NCBI RefSeq assembly: GCF_001874645.1
Contig: NZ_CP017886.1
Coordinates: forward strand, 372,001-436,000
Source of the DNA: Pseudomonas frederiksbergensis
Lineage (GTDB): Bacteria; Pseudomonadota; Gammaproteobacteria; Pseudomonadales; Pseudomonadaceae
Direction: 5' to 3'
DNA: 64,000 bases
The position numbers and the translations under genes were made by a program. The notes under the pieces were generated by a model. The model searched no databases. It saw nothing but the letters and a program-made list of their open reading frames with translations, and was not told the DNA's origin. Positions 46,327-54,017 of the stretch are shown one piece after another (within the stretch, counting starts at the first letter, position 1; every line of letters starts with the position of its first letter).

Positions 46327-46346
46327 CTTTTAATCAGGGTTTAAGA
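46327..46346 (-). promoter_or_regulatory. Late-promoter motif copy 4 (before lysis cassette)
   Basis: CTTTTAATCAGGGTTTAAGA on the plus strand, 84 bp upstream of the lytic enzyme start. It is the most divergent of the four copies (the right arm is shifted by one base). Position corresponds to the Mu lysis promoter. Confidence 0.75.
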
Positions 46347-46348
46347 GA

Positions 46349-46531
46349 TCAGTGGATCGCGCTTTCGCGGAAGTCGAAGAGTTGGGAAACCAGGCGTTGG
46401 AACCAACCGACCTTAACCAATTGCTCTTTTTTGTAGCCCATCGCTCGCATGGTTTCGTTGTGGCAAATGCAGTTGAGTACATGCAATACCGGTGGTTCTT
46501 CGGCCTCAATACTGAGCCTGGATTGAGTCAC
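46349..46531 (-). CDS. Possible small protein between immunity region and lysis cassette
   Basis: GTG-initiated frame of about 60 aa containing VLHVLNCICHNETMRAMGYKKEQLVKVGWFQRLVSQLFDF in overlapping stretches. Composition is protein-like with two Cys and two His, but no strong ribosome binding site was seen. It ends 2 bp from late-promoter copy 4. Not recognised. Confidence 0.4.
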   Translation of the reverse strand: MTQSRLSIEAEEPPVLHVLNCICHNETMRAMGYKKEQLVKVGWFQRLVSQLFDFRESAIH

Positions 46532-46544
46532 GCCTAGCAAGCAC

Positions 46545-46961
46545 TCAGTTAACTACGCCGGTTGAGCGGTAAAGTCCACGACCTCCCGCGACAGCATCCG
46601 AGTGCGTACTTCCTTGAATACGATTCACCGCATACAAAGACAGCAGTTCAGTGCAATCCTGTTTGGTCTTGGCTCCCAAAAGTACAGCATTGACCCCTTC
46701 GATTACATCCGTAGCCTCCGCATAGCGACCTTCGGCGCGAATTTTCTTGGTAATGAACCATGCAACGTTCGCGAGTTTTTCCTCATTCTCGACATTGCAT
46801 ACGGTTAGGCCTCTTGTGAGTGCTGCCTGTGTGCGCTCCACCTCCGGAGAGTTACTTTTAACCGTTCTATCCAGGCTCAGAATGGTGAGCTTTTCCGCGG
46901 TGCTCTGTGCGTTTGCCGCCATGGAAAAAAGTGAAGCCAGAACAAAAAATAAGATTTTCAA
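46545..46961 (-). CDS. Secreted hypothetical protein in the prophage immunity region
   Basis: 138 aa with a Sec signal peptide (MKILFFVLASLFSMAANAQS). The mature part (LTILSLDRTVKSNSPEVERTQAALTRGL, then EGRYAEATDVIEGVNAVLL) is helical, with two cysteines that could pair. AGGGAGAT stands 8 nt before the ATG. It is AT-richer than the late genes and follows the repressor operon, suggesting expression in the lysogen. Function unknown. Confidence 0.65.
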   Translation of the reverse strand: MKILFFVLASLFSMAANAQSTAEKLTILSLDRTVKSNSPEVERTQAALTRGLTVCNVENEEKLANVAWFITKKIRAEGRYAEATDVIEGVNAVLLGAKTKQDCTELLSLYAVNRIQGSTHSDAVAGGRGLYRSTGVVN

Positions 46962-47073
46962 ATGTATCTCCCTATTTAACAGTCTGAAGAAGCCGCGCAG
47001 GCCTTTTTAGGTGTCACAGTATTCGTCCAGGTTCTACGTTTTATTTTTGTCCTGCGCCAACTCCTTGTAAGAA

Positions 47074-47673
47074 CTAAGACCAGAACCGTCCAACGAAGAT
47101 GCCGAACAAAAATAGCCCAGCTGCATTCGTTTTATACATGAGCAGAAATTCACGAAGTTGCAAAGGTTCCGCTGTTTGCACCTGAGGTATTTCTGCCGCA
47201 GGTTGTGGATTGATTTCAACCTGCTGAACAAACTCTAGAACTCGCTGTAATTCATTACGCTTGAGGTGGCTAAGCTGCGTGCGGCCGAAGCTTAGGTCGC
47301 AGAAATTCAGCATCTCCTGGCGAGCGTCTTTCTCTGCCGTGCTTCGGAGGATTTTGCCCATCAAGCGACGCTTGTCGGCTTCTTCTTGCAGCTGCTCTAA
47401 ACGACCACTAATGACGGTTCGTGCTTCATGAAACTGCTCTGCAGTAATTTCACTGATGGAACATACCCCTAGCTGTGCATGCACCCGGCGCCATACATCA
47501 CGTGGGTCGTCCCCCAGCTCCTCACACTTAGCGCGCAGTTCATGCAGCTCCTTGCGTTGGGCTGTCACCAGTCCTCGAAACTCAGGCTTATCCGGAAGAT
47601 TGATATTAATACCGTAGTTATTGATATCGCCTTCGGCCACTTGGCCCACACCTCCTTGGAATTCCTGTCCCAT
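47074..47673 (-). CDS. ORF6C-like protein with C-terminal membrane anchor
   Basis: 199 aa. N-terminus contains EGDINNYGININLP, then an ORF6C-like helical domain (RKELHELRAKCEELGDDPRDVWRRVHAQLGVCSISEITAEQF in segments), a basic middle region and a final hydrophobic helix (NAAGLFLFGIFVGRFW). It starts 2 bp after the repressor stop and is surely co-transcribed with it. It may modulate immunity or exclusion (inference). See the shared G-x-x-N motif in the repressor tail. Confidence 0.7.
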   Translation of the reverse strand: MGQEFQGGVGQVAEGDINNYGININLPDKPEFRGLVTAQRKELHELRAKCEELGDDPRDVWRRVHAQLGVCSISEITAEQFHEARTVISGRLEQLQEEADKRRLMGKILRSTAEKDARQEMLNFCDLSFGRTQLSHLKRNELQRVLEFVQQVEINPQPAAEIPQVQTAEPLQLREFLLMYKTNAAGLFLFGIFVGRFWS

Positions 47674-47675
47674 AA

Positions 47676-48095
47676 TTATTTTTTCCTCTTGCTGCCACCG
47701 ACGTTGAGCGTAAGTCCAGTCTGATTCACAGACCCCTGTATGTATTGACCGACTTCTTTGAATGTATGGCTAGTGGTTCCGCTGGTAAGCCCCCCCAGCA
47801 GAACTCGAAGCGCTGCATCTCTGAGTTCTTGCTCACTTTCTCGAAAGCGCTCGATCAATAAACGCTCCTCAGATGTGAGTGCTACGGAAGACCGTACCCC
47901 GGTTAACACGTACTGCACATCAACCCCGGATAGGGCAATGGCAGATAGATAGTCAGCAGTCGGAGAACCATCGCCCTTTTCATAAAGAATCTGAGACCCC
48001 TTAGAGACTGCTCCAAGACGTCCGAAGTCGGTCTGATTCATTCGTAGGCGTTTTCGCTCCTCAACAAGCCTTACGCCAAGATCAATTCTTTGCAC
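47676..48095 (-). CDS. Prophage repressor (HTH, c-like)
   Basis: 139 aa from the GTG at 48095, which has AAGGGGA upstream; the longer ATG frame would cross the operator. The XRE-type helix-turn-helix is LVEERKRLRMNQTDFGRLGAVSKGSQILYEKGDGSPTADYLSAI. The C-terminus ends GSVNQTGLTLNVGGSKRKK and lacks a LexA-like protease domain, so induction is probably not by RecA-driven self-cleavage. Divergent from the Ner-like gene. Confidence 0.85.
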   Translation of the reverse strand: MQRIDLGVRLVEERKRLRMNQTDFGRLGAVSKGSQILYEKGDGSPTADYLSAIALSGVDVQYVLTGVRSSVALTSEERLLIERFRESEQELRDAALRVLLGGLTSGTTSHTFKEVGQYIQGSVNQTGLTLNVGGSKRKK

Positions 48096-48110
48096 CAAAA
48101 ATCCCCTTGC

Positions 48111-48132
48111 ATGGTTCAAGATCCTGAACCAT
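48111..48132. promoter_or_regulatory. Repressor operator palindrome
   Basis: ATGGTTCA-AGATCC-TGAACCAT: perfect 8-bp arms around a 6-bp GATC-centred spacer, placed between the divergent repressor and Ner-like genes. It probably controls both the early promoter and repressor autoregulation. Confidence 0.75.
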
Positions 48133-48184
48133 AATGACCACGCACCACCACTAATAGTCACAATCTACCACACAGGGGGGCGCC

Positions 48185-48439
48185 ATGAACGGCACCACAA
48201 CTGCACTCGACTCGGCGCCACTGCCGTACCCACAAACCCCCAAAAGCGCCAATGCCTGGTTTGTGAGTCATGGCATTTGCAAGGCGCACTGGGCGAAAGC
48301 CCAAGGCCTTGACCGGATGACCGTAGTTGACCTGTTACGGGGGCGATTGAAGGGGCTACGAGGTGAGGCGCACCACGCAGCAGTGGCCTTGGGATTGAAG
48401 GCCAACCCTGCAAACGCCCAATCCGCCGTTGCCGCGTAA
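48185..48439 (+). CDS. Ner/Cro-like early DNA-binding protein
   Basis: 84 aa (PQTPKSANAWFVSHGICKAHWAKAQGLDRMTVVDLLRGRLKGLRGEAHHAAVALGL), a helix-turn-helix of the Ner type found as first early gene in B3-like phages. GGGGGG lies upstream. It probably represses the repressor operon and tunes the early promoter to favour lytic growth. Confidence 0.8.
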   Translation: MNGTTTALDSAPLPYPQTPKSANAWFVSHGICKAHWAKAQGLDRMTVVDLLRGRLKGLRGEAHHAAVALGLKANPANAQSAVAA

Positions 48440-48451
48440 CCGGAGCCCCTC

Positions 48452-48754
48452 ATGACTCAAACCGTTTCCGCCGCAGCCCGTGTATTACGTGTGCTCAAGG
48501 CTTTAAAGGGCCACACCGTTACCGGTCTCAGCAACACCGAACTGGCCCAATTGACCCAGAACAGCCCCAGCAACATCACCCGCGCCATGCAGACCCTGAT
48601 CGAGGAAGGCATGGCGGTGAAGCTGGATAACGGTCGATTTGCCCACTCGATTGGCTTGTTGCAGATCGCACAAGCCCACGCCGAACACATGGCGCGCTTG
48701 ACCCACCGGATGCAGGAAATCAATCAGCGCATTGCCGCTGGCTCGATGAATTAA
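48452..48754 (+). CDS. IclR-type winged-helix early protein
   Basis: 100-aa DNA-binding protein with an IclR-like N-terminal winged helix (AARVLRVLKALKGHTVTGLSNTELAQLTQNSPSNITRAMQTLIEEGMAVKL) but no ligand-binding domain, ending in a helical tail. Second gene of the early operon. Target unknown. Confidence 0.8.
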   Translation: MTQTVSAAARVLRVLKALKGHTVTGLSNTELAQLTQNSPSNITRAMQTLIEEGMAVKLDNGRFAHSIGLLQIAQAHAEHMARLTHRMQEINQRIAAGSMN

Positions 48755-48767
48755 GGAGAACACCGTC

Positions 48768-49655
48768 ATGGCTCGTAACAAAGTTGAAGCTCCAGATGCC
48801 GTTGAACTACCCGTTCTGAATGGCGAGATGCTGACTGCCAATCAGAACCTGATGGCCAGCCACAACGCTGAAGTAATGGCCCAGTTTGGTGATGGTCTTC
48901 CATATGACCGTACGCGGCTCGTGAACGAAGCTCGCTTCTATATGGCGCAAAGTGCTGAGGCGATGTTGGAAGCCGGTAAGCGATTGATCGTCCTCAAGGA
49001 AAATGAGCCTCATGGGGATTTTGAACAGATCGTACGGGAACAGCTTGGCATGCCTGAGCGCACTGCTCAGCGAATGATGCAAGCCGCGCTCAAGTACCTG
49101 TCACCCCAGCTTCAGGCAAAAGCGCCAGCGCTGGCGCTTTTGGGCAAAACCAAACTATTTGAACTGATTGCCGAAGATGATGAAGACCTGGCGGCTTTGG
49201 CTGATGGGGGGACCGTAGCCGGATTGGTCCTCGAAGACATCGACCGTATGACCAGCCGCGAACTACGCGCTGCCCTGCGTGACGCCCGCGACGATTTCAG
49301 CGCACAGGGCAAAGTCATGGCAAAAAAGACCGCTGATCTTGATGACGCCAAGGTTGAACTGGAGAAAGCCCGTAAGCGCATCCAGTCCGCCACACCTGAT
49401 GACGTGATCAAAGACCTGCGCAGTGAAGTGGTGGCGCTGAGCTTCGAGATCGAATCGAAGGTGATGGGGGCATTGCGTGAAGGTTTCACTCAGATGGCAG
49501 AGCACGCCAACGAAACGGGGCAGGATCATCGTACGTTCAAGGCAGACCTGATCCGCCAACTGGAAATCACCCTGGCCACCGTGCGCAGTGAATTCCACTT
49601 GCCTGCACACCAGGGCGATAGCAAGCCGGTCTGGATGGCTGCGGACGAGGCCTGA
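48768..49655 (+). CDS. DUF3102-like early phage protein
   Basis: 295 aa. N-terminal DUF3102-type segment (FYMAQSAEAMLEAGKRLIVLKENEPHGDFEQIVREQLGMPERTAQRMM) followed by a long coiled coil (AKKTADLDDAKVELEKARKRIQ). Seen before the transposase in B3-like phages; role unknown, possibly partition- or transposition-related. Confidence 0.8.
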   Translation: MARNKVEAPDAVELPVLNGEMLTANQNLMASHNAEVMAQFGDGLPYDRTRLVNEARFYMAQSAEAMLEAGKRLIVLKENEPHGDFEQIVREQLGMPERTAQRMMQAALKYLSPQLQAKAPALALLGKTKLFELIAEDDEDLAALADGGTVAGLVLEDIDRMTSRELRAALRDARDDFSAQGKVMAKKTADLDDAKVELEKARKRIQSATPDDVIKDLRSEVVALSFEIESKVMGALREGFTQMAEHANETGQDHRTFKADLIRQLEITLATVRSEFHLPAHQGDSKPVWMAADEA

Positions 49656-49657
49656 AC

Positions 49658-51430
49658 ATGAACCCGGTTCAGACCCAGCTCCTGGCTCAGATCGCCCAGC
49701 GGGCAGCCAGTGCCCCGCATGGTCAGCGTACCGCCATCTACAAGGCGGGGGCTGCTGAACTGGGCATCTCACTCCAAACCCTACAGCGCAAGCTGAAGGA
49801 GGTCTCAGTGACCAAGCCTCGCAAACGTCGTAGCGATGCAGGGTGCAGTGCCTTGCCCCTGGAAGAGGCGCAGCTGATTTCAGCGGTGATGCTGGAGTCG
49901 ATCCGCGCCAACAATAAACAGCTGTCCACCATCGAGCGTGCTGTCGAGCGTCTACGCAGCAACAACATGATCCTCGCCGGTCGTGTCGATGAGGCCACAG
50001 GCGTGTTTCAACCGCTGAGCAATGGAGCGATCAGCCGTGCCTTGCGCAGTTACAAGCTGCACCCGGAACAGCTGCTGCACGATGCACCGGCTGTCTCGCT
50101 GGCCAGCAAGCACCCGAACCATGTGTGGCAGGTCGATGCCTCGATCTCGACACAGTTCTACCTCGCCGATGACGGTGCACGGGTGATGAACAAGGCCGAG
50201 TTTTACGACGGCAAGCCCGCCAATTTGAAGAAGATCGAACGCCAACGCTTGTGGCGCTACGTTATCACTGATCACACCAGCGGCACGTTGTACCTAGAGT
50301 ATGTGTTGGGTGCGGAGTCCGCTGAGAACCTGTGCACCGTGTTGATCAATGCGATGCAGAAACGTCACGAGTCAGACCCGTTTCATGGGGTGCCGTGGAT
50401 GCTGATGACTGACCCCGGTGCGGCCATGACCAGCGGCATCTTCCGCAACCTGTGTCGCGCCATGTCCATCGACTTGATCATCAACCAGGTCGGCAATGCG
50501 CGAGCCAAGGGTCAGGTCGAGCAGGCGCACAACATTGTTGAACGCGAGTTTGAGAGTGCCCTGAAGTTTCAGGCAGCCGAAAGCCTGGAGCAGATCAACG
50601 CGTGGGCAGGCCAGTGGATGCGTTACTACAACGCCACCTCGGTCCATACCCGCACCCGGCGTACCCGATTTGGTGTGTGGCAGTTGATCACGCCCGATCA
50701 ATTGCGCCTGGCACCGACTATTGAGGTCTGCCGCGAGCTGGCCGTCAGCACGCCAGAAGAACGCAAGGTCAGCAACCTGCTGCGGGTGTCATTCCGGGGA
50801 GCGCAGTTCGATGTCAGTTCGGTACCGAGTGTGATGGTCGGCGAGAAGCTGTTGATCACCCGCAACTGCTGGCGTGACCAGGATGCCGCCATTGTGGTGT
50901 TGATGGGCGAAGACGGGCGCGAGCAGTACCACGTTGTCGAGCGGATCGAGATGAATGAATTCGGCTTTGCCGAGACCTCGGCAACCATTGGTGAACAGTA
51001 CAAACGTCACGCCGACACACCGGCTCAGGTCTCGCGCAAAGTGCTGGAGCAACTGGCCACCGGCACCACCAACGAGGCAGATGCAGCCGCCGCTCGCAAG
51101 GCCAAGGCCGTGCCATTTGGTGGTCAGATCGACCCGCACAAGCATGTGACCGACACGGTGCTTCCGGCTTACCTGCCACGTCGTGGCACATCGCTGAACG
51201 TCAACGCTCCGACCGTAGAGCACGCGCTGCTGACTCATGTCGAGGCCGCGAAGCTGTTGCGTCCGCGTATGACTGACATCTGGTCGGCTGAAACCTTCAG
51301 CTGGCTGCAACAGCACTACCCGGACGGTATCGCCCAAGAACAACTGGACGCCATCGAAGCCGAGTTGAAACGACCTGCCGAAGTTGTACGCACACCGCTC
51401 AGCCTCGTGGCAGCGGTTGGAGGTAACTGA
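49658..51430 (+). CDS. MuA-like DDE transposase
   Basis: 590 aa. N-terminal DNA-binding region with a helix-turn-helix (KAGAAELGISLQTLQRKLKE), RNase H-like core with D160 (HVWQVDAS), D252 (LMTDPG) and E288 (GQVEQAHN), an exact DD(35)E spacing, then the beta-barrel and a C-terminal helical region that contacts the MuB-like ATPase. Catalyses strand transfer for integration and replicative transposition. The stop overlaps the next ATG by one base. Confidence 0.96.
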   Translation: MNPVQTQLLAQIAQRAASAPHGQRTAIYKAGAAELGISLQTLQRKLKEVSVTKPRKRRSDAGCSALPLEEAQLISAVMLESIRANNKQLSTIERAVERLRSNNMILAGRVDEATGVFQPLSNGAISRALRSYKLHPEQLLHDAPAVSLASKHPNHVWQVDASISTQFYLADDGARVMNKAEFYDGKPANLKKIERQRLWRYVITDHTSGTLYLEYVLGAESAENLCTVLINAMQKRHESDPFHGVPWMLMTDPGAAMTSGIFRNLCRAMSIDLIINQVGNARAKGQVEQAHNIVEREFESALKFQAAESLEQINAWAGQWMRYYNATSVHTRTRRTRFGVWQLITPDQLRLAPTIEVCRELAVSTPEERKVSNLLRVSFRGAQFDVSSVPSVMVGEKLLITRNCWRDQDAAIVVLMGEDGREQYHVVERIEMNEFGFAETSATIGEQYKRHADTPAQVSRKVLEQLATGTTNEADAAAARKAKAVPFGGQIDPHKHVTDTVLPAYLPRRGTSLNVNAPTVEHALLTHVEAAKLLRPRMTDIWSAETFSWLQQHYPDGIAQEQLDAIEAELKRPAEVVRTPLSLVAAVGGN

Positions 51431-52611
51431 TGTTGAAACTGAAGTACGTACTGCAAGGCGTTGGTCGACCGCAGTCGGCCTTGGCGGAGTCGTTGAACCT
51501 CAGCAGCGCCGCTGTTGCCCAGTTGCTGAACCACGGTCAATGGCCGCGCAGTCTGGATAACGAAGAACTGCAGGGGCGCATTCGCGTGTTCCTGACCGAA
51601 GCGGGCGCTAACGATGCCGATATCGCTAACGCCTTTGAAGAAGTGGATCTGCCGTGTTCGAGCACGGCAGATCCGGCCCAAGTGAATGAGCCGTCCGGGG
51701 AGGACGAACCTATGTTACTGCCAAAACAAACGTTACTGCCATCGACCCGCAAGGTGTTCAGTCTGTTCCGCGATCCGTTTGAAGAGCTGCAAAGTGCCCA
51801 GGACATGTGGGTCAGCCCGGACATTCGTTATGTGCGCGAGACCATGTACCAGACCGCACGCCACGGTGGGTTCCTGGCGGTGGTGGGTGAATCGGGCGCT
51901 GGTAAAAGCACTCTGCGCCGGGATCTGATCAACCGCATCATGGAAAGCAACGACCAGGTGGTGGTCATCGAGCCTTATGTTTTGGCGTCCGAAGACAACG
52001 ACACCAAGGGCAAATCGCTGAAGAGTACCCACATCGCTGAGGCCATGATGGCGGCGATTGCCCCTCTGGCTAAACCCAAGAGCAGCCCCGAGGCGCGTTT
52101 CGCCCAACTGCACAAAGCCCTGAAAGAGTCGCACGCAGCGGGCTACCGGCACTGCCTATTAATAGAAGAGGCGCACAGCCTGCCGATTCCGACCTTGAAA
52201 CACCTCAAACGCATTCTGGAACTGGAGGTCGGCTTCGTCAAACTGGTCAGCATCATCATGATCGGGCAGCCGGAACTCGACGTGAAACTCAGCGAGCGTA
52301 ACGCCGATGTGCGTGAGGTGGTGCAGCGCTGCGAGCGCGTCACCCTGACACCCATCGACGGCAAGCTGTTGGAAGACTTTCTGACCTTCCGCTTCAACCG
52401 TGCGGGCAAGAAATTGTCCGAGGTGATCGATGACAGTGGCATCCAGGCGATTGCCGCACGCCTGTCCCAGCCGAGTCGTCGTGGCGGTCGCGATGAAACG
52501 GTATCGATGCTGTATCCGCTGGCCATTGGCAATTTGATGAATGCCGCGCTGAACATGGCCGCTGAGCTTGGCGTGCCTTTGATCAACGCTGACGTTGTGA
52601 AGGGGGTGTGA
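51430..52611 (+). CDS. MuB-like transposition ATPase
   Basis: 393-aa AAA+ target-selection protein. Walker A GESGAGKST (153-161), Walker B HCLLIEEAHSL, sensor MIGQPELD. The N-terminus contains a helix-turn-helix (RPQSALAESLNLSSAAVAQLLN). It activates the transposase, delivers target DNA and confers target immunity in this family. Confidence 0.95.
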   Translation: MLKLKYVLQGVGRPQSALAESLNLSSAAVAQLLNHGQWPRSLDNEELQGRIRVFLTEAGANDADIANAFEEVDLPCSSTADPAQVNEPSGEDEPMLLPKQTLLPSTRKVFSLFRDPFEELQSAQDMWVSPDIRYVRETMYQTARHGGFLAVVGESGAGKSTLRRDLINRIMESNDQVVVIEPYVLASEDNDTKGKSLKSTHIAEAMMAAIAPLAKPKSSPEARFAQLHKALKESHAAGYRHCLLIEEAHSLPIPTLKHLKRILELEVGFVKLVSIIMIGQPELDVKLSERNADVREVVQRCERVTLTPIDGKLLEDFLTFRFNRAGKKLSEVIDDSGIQAIAARLSQPSRRGGRDETVSMLYPLAIGNLMNAALNMAAELGVPLINADVVKGV

Positions 52612-52612
52612 G

Positions 52613-52930
52613 ATGGCGTCTTTGTACCTGAGAGGTGTGCAAACGGTTCCATGCATCAGCATTTTCGCTGAGGAGTTTCTGCCGAAGATCTCAAGCTTCA
52701 ATAGCCTGACCCGCGATTTGCGTAAGGCCGGTATCGAGATCAAGCACCTAGTGTTTCTCGACAACAAGATTTTTATCGAGCCGAGCGGTGTTCGTCAGCT
52801 GCATCGCGAGTTTGGTGACGAACTGCGCGGCATTCGTTGCAGCACCGAAGGCCGGGTCACCCGTAACACCGTGACGATTCGTGGTGTTGATGTGGCATGG
52901 CTCACCTTGGTGAAGGAGCAGGATCAATGA
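52613..52930 (+). CDS. Hypothetical early phage protein, 105 aa
   Basis: MASLYLRGVQTVPCISIFAE then KISSFNSLTRDLRKAGIEIKHLVFLDNKIFIEPSGVRQL. Basic alpha/beta protein, perhaps nucleic-acid binding. It starts 1 bp after the MuB-like stop and overlaps the next gene by 4 bp. Not recognised. Confidence 0.65.
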   Translation: MASLYLRGVQTVPCISIFAEEFLPKISSFNSLTRDLRKAGIEIKHLVFLDNKIFIEPSGVRQLHREFGDELRGIRCSTEGRVTRNTVTIRGVDVAWLTLVKEQDQ

Positions 52931-53406
52931 ACCAGCCCCTAATTACTGCAATCGCCGCCATGCGTGATGCGGCTGAACATGAAGCTCCGACCATGTTTTG
53001 GAGCGAGGCCATGGAGCACGTGGCGGTGCTGCTGGAACATGTTCAGAACTCGTCCAGCGCCACGGAGTCGCTCCAGGCTGTTCGGATTGCTACTGCTGAA
53101 GGCCGTCTGCCGGAAGCCATCCAGCACCTGCACCAGGTGCTGCATTGTCTTCAGGCCCAGTCCAGTGAGCATGTCATCCGTTTGGCCGATCTTCTGGTGA
53201 CCTATGAAGCCGCTTTGTTGGTGAAGCCGTTCCTGTGGCTGGAGATTGGTTACAACCGAATCAGCGGCTGGATGATCACCGTCTACGACAAGGCTGGCGG
53301 TTTTGAACGTGTAGTGGTGCAGGTAGCGGGCCTGCGCACTGATGACACCTGCCAATCGGCTGCGCAGCAGCTTCGGGCTCTTATAAAGGAAGAACACCAT
53401 GTCTGA
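52927..53406 (+). CDS. Hypothetical early phage protein, 159 aa
   Basis: Mostly helical N-terminus (ITAIAAMRDAAEHEAPTMFW, then ESLQAVRIATAEGRLPEAIQHLHQVL) and a C-terminal beta segment (LEIGYNRISGWMITVYDKA). Coupled to its neighbours by short overlaps. Function unknown. Confidence 0.65.
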   Translation: MNQPLITAIAAMRDAAEHEAPTMFWSEAMEHVAVLLEHVQNSSSATESLQAVRIATAEGRLPEAIQHLHQVLHCLQAQSSEHVIRLADLLVTYEAALLVKPFLWLEIGYNRISGWMITVYDKAGGFERVVVQVAGLRTDDTCQSAAQQLRALIKEEHHV

Positions 53407-54016
53407 CACCATCATCCCAGCAGGCTTCGTCCGCAATGCCCTAGGTCACCTGGTACCGGAAGCTCAGGTCCGTGAGCAGGACAAACTGCGTGACCAGGTT
53501 GCCCGTGAACTGGCGGCTGAAGCCATCCCGTTGCACGCGGCACTGAAGCGTTTCAAAGCCAAGGCCCTGGGTGACATCGCCGATCTGGTCAGCATCTCGG
53601 GGGAGCGTTATGGCGTTCAAATGGGCGGCAAAAAGGGCAACGTCACCATCACCAGCTATGACGGGCAGTTCAAGATCGTGCGCTCGTACGCGGATCGCGT
53701 GACCTTCACCGAGGAAATGGAAGTGGCGAAGGTCATGGTTTACGACTGCATCAAGGCCTGGAGCAAAGGTGCAGACAACCATCTGTTGGCCATCGTGGAT
53801 CGGGTGTTCAGCCCGAATCGAAACGGCCAGATCAAAACCACTGACGTTCTCGATCTACTGCGTCTGGAGATCAATGACGACCAGTGGAAGATGGCCATGC
53901 AGGCGGTGAAGGATTCGATCCTGATTTCCGGGAGCGCCGTGTACGTCCGGGTGTATGAGCGGATCGGTGAGTCGGACAACTACAAAGCCATTCCTCTCGA
54001 TCTGGCGGCGGTGTGA
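53399..54016 (+). CDS. DUF3164-family early protein
   Basis: 205 aa matching DUF3164 (GFVRNALGHLVPEAQVREQDKLRDQVARELAAEA, then MGGKKGNVTITSYDGQFKIVRSYADRVTFTEEMEVAKVMV). A conserved component of Mu-like early operons without assigned biochemistry. Confidence 0.88.
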   Translation: MSDTIIPAGFVRNALGHLVPEAQVREQDKLRDQVARELAAEAIPLHAALKRFKAKALGDIADLVSISGERYGVQMGGKKGNVTITSYDGQFKIVRSYADRVTFTEEMEVAKVMVYDCIKAWSKGADNHLLAIVDRVFSPNRNGQIKTTDVLDLLRLEINDDQWKMAMQAVKDSILISGSAVYVRVYERIGESDNYKAIPLDLAAV

Positions 54017-54017
54017 C

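Noticed and set aside
25449..46346. The repeated 20-bp motif as CRISPR or dispersed repetitive element
   Set aside because: The four copies are 6-8 kb apart, unclustered, without spacers, and each lies upstream of a late gene block.
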